64,000 nt of DNA. Origin: Capniomyces stellatus (taxonomy: Eukaryota; Kickxellomycota; Harpellomycetes; Harpellales; Legeriomycetaceae). The notes below the pieces were generated by a model. It did no database searches and was not told the origin of the DNA. It saw nothing but the letters and a program-made list of their open reading frames with translations. The translations under genes were made by a program, and so were the position numbers. Positions 58,041 through 64,000 of the stretch are shown piece by piece. The stretch lies in NCBI GenBank assembly GCA_001661515.1, contig LUVW01000045.1, forward strand, positions 44,494 through 108,493. The letters are read 5' to 3'. The stretch's first letter is position 1. Each line of letters starts with the position of its first letter.

Positions 58041-58399
58041 CTACCGTTCTCTTGCATTATATCTGAGATTTCTAAAGATCGAGTCTAGATCTCTGCGTAT
58101 CGAGTCACGTACTTGACAACAGGCTTCTATAGAAAAGCTGTCAAATACTGCTTCATAAAAACTCCAGTACACTGTGCAAACTGAAGGGTAGTTGAAATCG
58201 GTTTAGACAGATCAAGAATATTACTGTGTAATGATGGGTCTGAAGTAACGGTGCTGAAGGGAACCAAATAAACTTCATTTGGCCAGAATGAGTGCAGTAT
58301 AGTATCACAGATACAAATGTGGTGATAATAAGCATTGATATTATTGTAAGCAACAGTGATACTACCAACTGTTGGTTTAACCCGAGTATATTGAATATT
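58041..58399 (-). pseudogene. Frameshifted coding segment, unknown family
   Basis: On the minus strand a long open frame (58399 down to about 58180) encodes VGSITVAYNNINAYYHHICI, then SFWPNEVYLVPFSTVTSDPS. Near 58195-58215 the protein-like signal moves to another frame: TVYWSFYEAVFDSFSIEACC, then QVRDSIRRDLDSIFRNLRY. It runs to a stop at 58041. The switch point has no normal-size intron. A 33-nt intron would restore phase but is shorter than the others in this window. Either one indel broke a real exon or a sequencing error sits there. The upstream part of the gene may extend into copy B of the duplication. Family unknown. Confidence 0.4.
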
Positions 58400-58989
58400 T
58401 TACTTTTGACTACGAGTTTTTATTGTTAAAATCAAGTTCTGTAGGCCATTAACGAAGTTAAAGCATTTTATATTGAGGTTCAATGGTATTCTGGTAGTTA
58501 CCCTTTTTGTCAATGGTAGAATATGTATTTGCACTTGGTTGTGTGGTTAGAGTATTCGAGTTGCCGATGATCAGACTTTGAGTGGGTAGCTAGAGCGTGG
58601 TTTATAATTATGGGTCAAATCTTGACAGAAACATGACAGTTGAGGACATCGATTTATTTGTTTGCGGCAACGGCAACCCGATGATATTTTACCCTACTCA
58701 CTCATTTTTTTAAACTCATTTAACTCATTTAACTCATTTAGCTCATATAACTCATATATGAGTATATTGAGTATATTGTGTGTTAAAACAACACTGTTGT
58801 ATCAGTGTTATTGTTGATTGATAGGGATGTGTTATTGTTAATTGATAGCTGGGAATGATAAAACAGAATAAAAAAAAATGTAGAGTTGTTCAGTCGAAGA
58901 AACGGATGAGAGGTACATATACTTGCCTAGATTGTTGTTGATTGTGGTTGTTAGAGTGGCAAAGAGACCAATAAAATTAAACCAATTAA
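58400..58989. other. Intergenic, ACTCATTT/ATATAACTC repeats
   Basis: Short AACTCATTT/AACTCATATA repeats at about 58700-58780. No gene seen. Confidence 0.4.
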
Positions 58990-59625
58990 TTGTGTGAATG
59001 AAGGGATATGGGATAGTGAAATTGATGGGGGTAATACAATCCATATTGTAACGCTGTTCAAATATAAACATCCATGGTTGGTTTAGGATGGGGAAAATAA
59101 ACAGTTGTGTCGCGTGTTTGAGATGTTGTTTAGAAAGGGATGGAGCAATGACATTTTGATAGTGGTATTAAAACAACAATGTCAAACTGGGCAAGTAAAT
59201 AAAGATAAAGCGAGAATAATCAAACTGATTGTGGAAGTGGAAATGGAAGTGGAATCGGTGCTAGATTTACAGGGTCAGAATTTAAATTGGGATATGGATA
59301 TGCCTGATTGTTCAAGTGGGCAGCAGCAATGGCTGAATAAATGGGTGAATAGACACTAGCCAATGTATTGGGAGTGTGGGATGTGGGGGCCGTGGACTTG
59401 GAAAGTGAAATAGAGCATTCGATCAAATTACATAACAATAACAATATAAATGATAATAACAATAACAATAACAATATGAATGATAGTGATAATATGAATG
59501 ATAATAACAATTACATATAAAATAAAATAATAAAGATAACAGTTACAATTATGATGATAATATAGTATAATATAACAAAGATAACAATTACAATAACGAT
59601 GAAAATAATATGATAATGAAAATAT
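58990..59625. repeat. Direct duplication, copy B
   Basis: Matches copy A (56122-56990) from TGTGTGAATGAAGGG onward, offset about 2.87 kb, but without copy A's roughly 200-bp insertion. On the minus strand about 59155-58930 is open without stops (LKHATQLFIFPILNQPWMFI, then TPINFTIPYPFIHT). On the plus strand an 84-codon frame also runs through. I cannot decide which strand was coding. Confidence 0.75.
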
Positions 59626-59814
59626 AGAGTCATTTTTCAACCGTTAGAAAGTAAATTTAAAAATTTAATAGTTCAGGAACTATCGCTTAGAAACAGAAAT
59701 GTGTTCATAAAAAAATGGGTCAAAATCAAATGTCAATGGTTTGTTTTTGAACCAGAAGAAGAACCTAGAGAAGATAAAATAACATTTCAACTAACTGACC
59801 CTAAATCCAAATGA
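59626..59814 (+). CDS. Short coding-like segment, unknown
   Basis: The open frame begins at 59620, immediately after copy B, and runs to a TGA at 59812-59814. It reads FQPLESKFKNLIVQELSLRN, then VFIKKWVKIKCQWFVFEPEE and FQLTDPKSK. The composition looks like protein (Trp, Cys, Glu clusters) rather than AT-rich noise. There is no ATG near the start and an acceptor-like ATATAG precedes it, so it may be a terminal exon or a relic. Confidence 0.25.
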   Translation, partial: RVIFQPLESKFKNLIVQELSLRNRNVFIKKWVKIKCQWFVFEPEEEPREDKITFQLTDPKSK

Positions 59815-60240
59815 GGATTAACTCGAATTAAATAGTCACTATTTTACTATAGTAACTTTCATAACTTTTCGCATTTATTAACATTCATATTAATAAATTT
59901 CAATAAATAAAAAGTTGTCATAGGCCAATCCGGCCAACTCTGAATGCTGTGAGTAGTAATACAGCCAGTGACGCTGGGCCTGGACTATTCTTGAATAAGC
60001 GAATGTATTCTTGAATTGTTTAGCGTATAACTGCCGTGCTTCTGGTGACCATACTCTGTTTACACCCAGTTAACCCGACTTAGTCTTCTCCAGCAAGGAA
60101 AGTTATAAATATTTGTAGGCATAAAATAACTTTAAATAATAATTTACTTAATAATAAATCATAACTAACAATAATTATAGTTTTAATAAAAATAGTATCC
60201 AAGTGGAAAACCACAAAAGAAACAGCCGGGGTTACAATAA

Positions 60241-61300
60241 ACGAACTATAAAAACGAACTATAAAAACGAACTATAAAAACGAACTATATAAAAAAAACG
60301 ACAACGACAACAATAATGGTTATAAACTTGATGAAAACGCTCCAAAGTTGCTATTTATCTCTGAAACCAACACCAACATCTGCAATTCTTTAGTGGTGCC
60401 TAGCAAGACCAAAACCACTTTAGTTCTTTTGAACTTGATTGGTGCTGTTATGGCTGACCAGCTGCAGTCAACCATTTCTATTCTGGCCAAACTGCTTGCC
60501 AAACATCAAATATCACAACCACAACCACAACCACAACCACAACCAGAATCGATCTAGAGTAATTTCAAGTGTAGAAGTGGACATATGCAACAGTTCAGAC
60601 GAGTTTACTTGGGATTTGGCAGTTTTACTTGAGCCAGGAGATGGGAATATCAACAATATGGCGCTGATTTACTTGCTAAAAACACAATACGAGCATTTGG
60701 ACGACCGGATAAGAAGCTTCAACAACAATCTGATCAACCTCAACAAACGCACATGCGATTTAGGCATCAACCTGGACATGCTGGCTCTGATAAAATAGTG
60801 GATATTTAGAAACTAGGAGTTTTTGCCTCCAATCAAGGATAAGGCATCGCTAATGGTGCCAACAATGAGCTTAGGAATCAACAACTCAACTTCAGCACCA
60901 CAACGACCACTACTGTCTGATTTAACCACCAAGCTGTACCTCAAGCTGGTCATTCGGATCTACAGCACTGTGCAGTTTGAGCGCACTGACTCGACAATGC
61001 GGCCTAAACAGGCATTTATAATTGCGCAATGCCAATGACGCGGAAATCAGCTCAACATTTATTGCTATTTTCAACAAACACCTGCTCAACTCTTTGGTGT
61101 TCCGGCTCAACTACTTGTTCGACACGCAAAACTGGGCCAGCATATATGACAAGTATTGACTCAAACTGGTGCTAAACCTGCTGCTAACGTCATCAATGCC
61201 TACTTCAATCTCAATTGCATTGTCAATATCCACTTCAATTAATATATCAATATCATTGTCAAAGTTCACTTTAGTGTCCACTTCAACATCCACTTTAGTG
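60241..61300. repeat. Direct duplication, copy C
   Basis: About 1 kb that recurs at 62985-64000 (offset about 2.74 kb) with only scattered substitutions and a few short indels. It opens with 3-4 copies of a 13-bp unit (AAAAACGAACTAT). It contains a CAACCA microsatellite and ends in a CACTTCAA-type minisatellite. Confidence 0.9.
60331..61158 (+). pseudogene. Frame-broken relic in copy C
   Basis: Four protein-like stretches follow in order in shifting frames. They are KLLFISETNTNICNSLVVPS..., then VEVDICNSSDEFTWDLAVLL..., then LPPIKDKASLMVPTMSLGIN..KLYLKLVIRIYSTVQFER, then NDAEISSTFIAIFNKHLLNS..LFDTQNW. Stops or frame changes separate them (60554, 60796, 61036). No splice donors fit at the junctions. 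The breaks are the same in copy D. Family not recognised. Confidence 0.6.
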
Positions 61301-61430
61301 CACACTTCAATATTCACTTCAATATTCACTTCAACATCCAATTCAACGTTCACTTCAACATACAATTCAACGTTCACTTCAATATTCACTTGACGTTCTC
61401 TTTAGTGTCCACTTCAACGTTTTATCAGTA
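61200..61430. repeat. CACTTCAAYRTTCACTTCAA minisatellite
   Basis: Irregular 12-15 bp units (TTCACTTCAATA, TCCACTTCAACA) repeated about 15 times. A short form of the same array closes the window at 63975-64000. Confidence 0.85.
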
Positions 61431-62192
61431 TTTACTTATCGTTTACTTACTATATATGCTTATTATATATGCTTATTATATATTGCTTATTATATACTTA
61501 CTATATACTATCTACTATCTACTATCCATTCAATCCTTCCATTCTTTTTCACTCCAGCTAATCACTTCAATTCGGCCAAATGACTTTTCTTTTCAACTTT
61601 TACTTTCCAGCCTCCTTTAACAAGTACATTGAAATATCTTGATCTATTTTGTGCCATTTAATCTCTTTTACTCCCCCCTCTCCACCGATCTTTTCTGATT
61701 ATTCCGATCTAATTAATACCATCTCCAATTTACTATTTATTTGCATCTTATTTGCTATTATCGTTATTCCCGCTCAGTATTGCCGCAAATTACTACACAG
61801 TTCGAAACATTGGTTTTGTTCAACTCGACTATATTTGCTCTTTATTCAATTTTTTGGCTGCTTTAATAGAAATTGCGTCATTGCTGGTTCAAATTAGTAA
61901 TATTTTTTTTCTTAACGTTTACAATTATTTTTACTTAAATTAAAGTAAAAAATCACCAACATCTACTTAAATCCTGTTTTTTTGTGGATTTTTGTTAACC
62001 GTTTTCCTGGTTCTTCAAGACAAAATAAACGCATCCAGGTTTATGTTCCCAACTCGGTTTATATAACTATCATTAGTTGACCTGTTTTGTTACAGTTCAA
62101 ATGTCATTCCTTCCGCTCTCTATTTACTAATAATTGCATTTCTATGCTACTGAGCGTTTCACTATAATCCCAATACTCCAATTTTTCTTTAC
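61431..62192. other. Unique sequence between duplication copies
   Basis: TACTTACTATATA repeats to about 61530, then AT-rich DNA. Frames of 63-82 codons here are Ile/Leu/Phe-rich with no supporting features. Confidence 0.4.
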
Positions 62193-62999
62193 TTGGCTAT
62201 TGCTTTGCTTTGTTTTGTTGTTTTGATTTATTTCTACTATTTTGCTAAACAAACCGATTGTAAGCTACAAGACATACTGCTTTTGGACCATATCTCAGCA
62301 ATGAAACCAACAAAGCTTCAAGACAACACTCGTTTAAAAGAGCTCAAACAACCCAACCACATTAACAACAAACACCATCCAAACCAAACTGTAAACACAA
62401 TAGCAAATGGCTTATCCGGCCCAATCAACCCCTTCGATAATACTCATTTAGTCAAACAAGCAAAGTATCCCCCACAAACCAGAAACTCTGACTTAAAATC
62501 AGTATCAACACTCAACACTCAGTACATCACACACACAACGCCGGCTCCAAACAACCAAAACCAAAACGGCTACTACCCAAATCACACACTAGTCACCAAT
62601 CAACAAAAATACACCCTCGGCGTATCCACCAACAATGAACCTGACCCAATACAAATATTTGGGATAACTTTCACTGTAATTGTATGTATCCTGCTCACTT
62701 TTCTTGCATACACAAAGTTCAAGCTAAAATCCCACGAATACATTCCTATGACCAACATCACGTCCGCTGACAACAATACCGAAATTGAAAATGAACCTTA
62801 CCACTGCAGCGCAACTGGCCAGAGCCTCAATAACAACAACCATCTTGCTCAAAGCGCCCATCTTCATAGCCCAGACACCTCTCTGTCACATCATGAACTT
62901 TTATTGTTAAAAAACCAGCTACAACAAATACTNAACAAAAACAGAATCAGTAACAAAAACGGAAACAAAAACGGAAACAAAAACAAAAACGAACCATAA
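62193..62999 (+). CDS. Two-span, Asn/Thr/His-rich protein (5' end uncertain)
   Basis: A 268-codon open frame. It begins with a hydrophobic stretch (ALLCFVVLIYFYYFA) that has no in-frame ATG before 62301, so the true start is either an upstream exon or the Met at 62301. The middle (about residues 30-150) is Asn/Thr/Pro/Gln-rich with several NxT sequons. A clear membrane span follows (IFGITFTVIVCILLTFLAYT) and then a polar tail with a YIPMTN motif. One N lies at 62932, and the C-terminus is built from Asn-Lys minisatellite codons. The topology suggests a type I or single-pass surface protein with a glycosylated exterior. Family unknown. Confidence 0.45.
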   Translation: MAIALLCFVVLIYFYYFAKQTDCKLQDILLLDHISAMKPTKLQDNTRLKELKQPNHINNKHHPNQTVNTIANGLSGPINPFDNTHLVKQAKYPPQTRNSDLKSVSTLNTQYITHTTPAPNNQNQNGYYPNHTLVTNQQKYTLGVSTNNEPDPIQIFGITFTVIVCILLTFLAYTKFKLKSHEYIPMTNITSADNNTEIENEPYHCSATGQSLNNNNHLAQSAHLHSPDTSLSHHELLLLKNQLQQIXNKNRISNKNGNKNGNKNKNEP

Positions 63000-64000
63000 A
63001 AACGAACCATAAAAACGAACTATATAAAAAAAACGACAACGACAGCAATAATAATGGTTATACACTTGATGAAAACGCTCCAAAGTTGCTATTTATCTCT
63101 GAAACCAACACCAACATCTGCAATTCTTTAGTGGTGCCTAGCAAGACCAAAACCACTTTAGTTCTTTTGAACTTGATTGGTGCTGTTATGGCTGACCAGC
63201 TACAGTCAATCATTTCTATTCTGGCCAAACTGCTTGCCAAACATCAAATATCACAACCACAACCACAACCACAACCACAGCCACAACCAGAATCGATCTA
63301 GAGTAATTTCAAGTGTAGAAGTGGACATATGCAACAGTTCAGACGAGTTTACTTGGGATATGGCAGTTTTACTTGAGCCAGGAGATGGGAATATCAACAA
63401 TATGGCGCTGATTTACTTGCTAAAAGCGCAGTACGAGCATTTGGACGACCGGATAAGAAGCTTCAACAACAATCTGATCAACCTCAACAAACGCACATGC
63501 GATTTAGGCATCAACCTGGACATGCTGGCTCTCATGAAATAGTGGATATTTGGGAACAAGGAGTTTTTGCCTCCAATCAAGGATAAGGCATCGCTAATGG
63601 TGCCAACAATGAGCTTAGGAATCAACAACTCAACTTCAGCACCACAACGACCACTACTGTCTGATTTAACCACCAAGCTGTACCTCAAGCTGGTCACTCG
63701 GATCTACAGCACTGTGCAGTTTGAGCGCACTGACTCGACAATGCGGCTTAAACAGGCATTTATAATTGCGCAATGCCAATGACGCGGAAATCAGCTCAAC
63801 ATTTATTGCTATTTTCAACAAACACCTGCTCAACTCTTTGGTGTTCCGGCTCAACTACTTGTTCGACACGCAAAACTGGACCAGCGTATATGACAAGTAT
63901 TGACTTAAACTGGTGCTAAACCTGCTGCTAACGTCGTCAATGCCTACTTCAATCTCAATTGCATTGTCAATATCCACTTTAGTGTCCACTTCAACATCCA
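62985..64000. repeat. Direct duplication, copy D (runs off the window)
   Basis: Second copy of 60241-61300, beginning with the same 13-bp AAAAACGAAC units at the end of the preceding ORF. Compared with copy C it has one extra CAACCA-type unit, about 35 bp missing near 63975, and a few substitutions. It continues past the window end. Confidence 0.9.
63069..63903 (+). pseudogene. Frame-broken relic in copy D
   Basis: Carries the same four coding-like stretches and the same frame breaks as copy C. Differences are few and several change amino acids (for example Ile to Met, Ile to Thr, Pro to Leu), as expected without purifying selection. Confidence 0.6.

Overview
The window reads as nuclear DNA of an AT-rich fungus. 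The evidence is a chitin-synthase export chaperone (CHS7 type), an SPX-ankyrin-GDPD-like protein of the PHO81 type, a secreted tyrosinase, COQ2, exportin-1/CRM1 and a Ubp3/USP10 deubiquitinase, all split by short spliceosomal introns. Donors are mostly GTAAGT-like and acceptors mostly TAG or CAG. Long intergenic stretches rich in homopolymers and microsatellites, and Asn/Ser/Thr/Lys-rich protein tails, suggest an early-diverging lineage rather than an ascomycete yeast. That placement is inference only. There are no bacterial-type operons, rRNA, CRISPR or tRNA genes that I could recognise.

Layout. 0.2-2.0 kb (-): multi-exon coiled-coil protein of unknown function. 3.5-5.3 kb (-): CHS7, 8 exons. 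About 6.1-6.5 kb (-): 3' exons of a small unknown gene. 10.2-12.1 kb (-): AMFR/gp78-like ER membrane RING-H2 ubiquitin ligase. 15.4-19.3 kb (+): XPO1/CRM1. 19.6-22.5 kb (+): UBP3/USP10. 22.8-27.5 kb (-): a secreted cysteine-rich protein of about 29 tandem repeats. 29.2 and 29.9 kb (-): two small proteins, the second secreted. 31.6-33.1 kb (-): COQ2. 33.9-35.7 kb (-): ZnT-type zinc transporter. 36.3-36.6 kb (-): small PUB-like gene. 37.2-40.5 kb (-): PHO81-like. 42.6-44.1 kb (-): tyrosinase. 44.4-45.1 kb (-): small three-exon gene. 45.8-47.2 kb (+): pantetheine-phosphate adenylyltransferase (CAB4). 47.6-48.4 kb (-): DUF4203/TMEM198-like membrane protein. 50.2-51.1 kb (+): probable membrane protein. 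52.5-55.9 kb (+): BAR-PH-ArfGAP-ankyrin protein. 56-64 kb: repeat-rich, with two pairs of direct duplications, frame-broken gene relics and one membrane-protein ORF.

The genes are mostly housekeeping: nuclear export, deubiquitination, ERAD, CoQ and CoA biosynthesis, zinc and phosphate homeostasis, Arf trafficking and wall building. They do not form a pathway cluster. The secreted repeat protein, the adjacent small secreted protein and the tyrosinase are surface or environment-facing.

Two features stand out. First, three long genes (XPO1, PHO81-like, ArfGAP) each start in strongly purine-rich coding sequence and switch near their middle to pyrimidine-rich coding sequence. The skew continues far into flanking DNA and the GC content rises at the switch. 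Second, the 29-repeat cysteine protein has nearly identical 291-bp repeats at its 3' end, where the assembly also breaks.

Small multi-exon genes hide in apparently empty DNA here. I found several by matching splice phases by eye, and others are probably missed.
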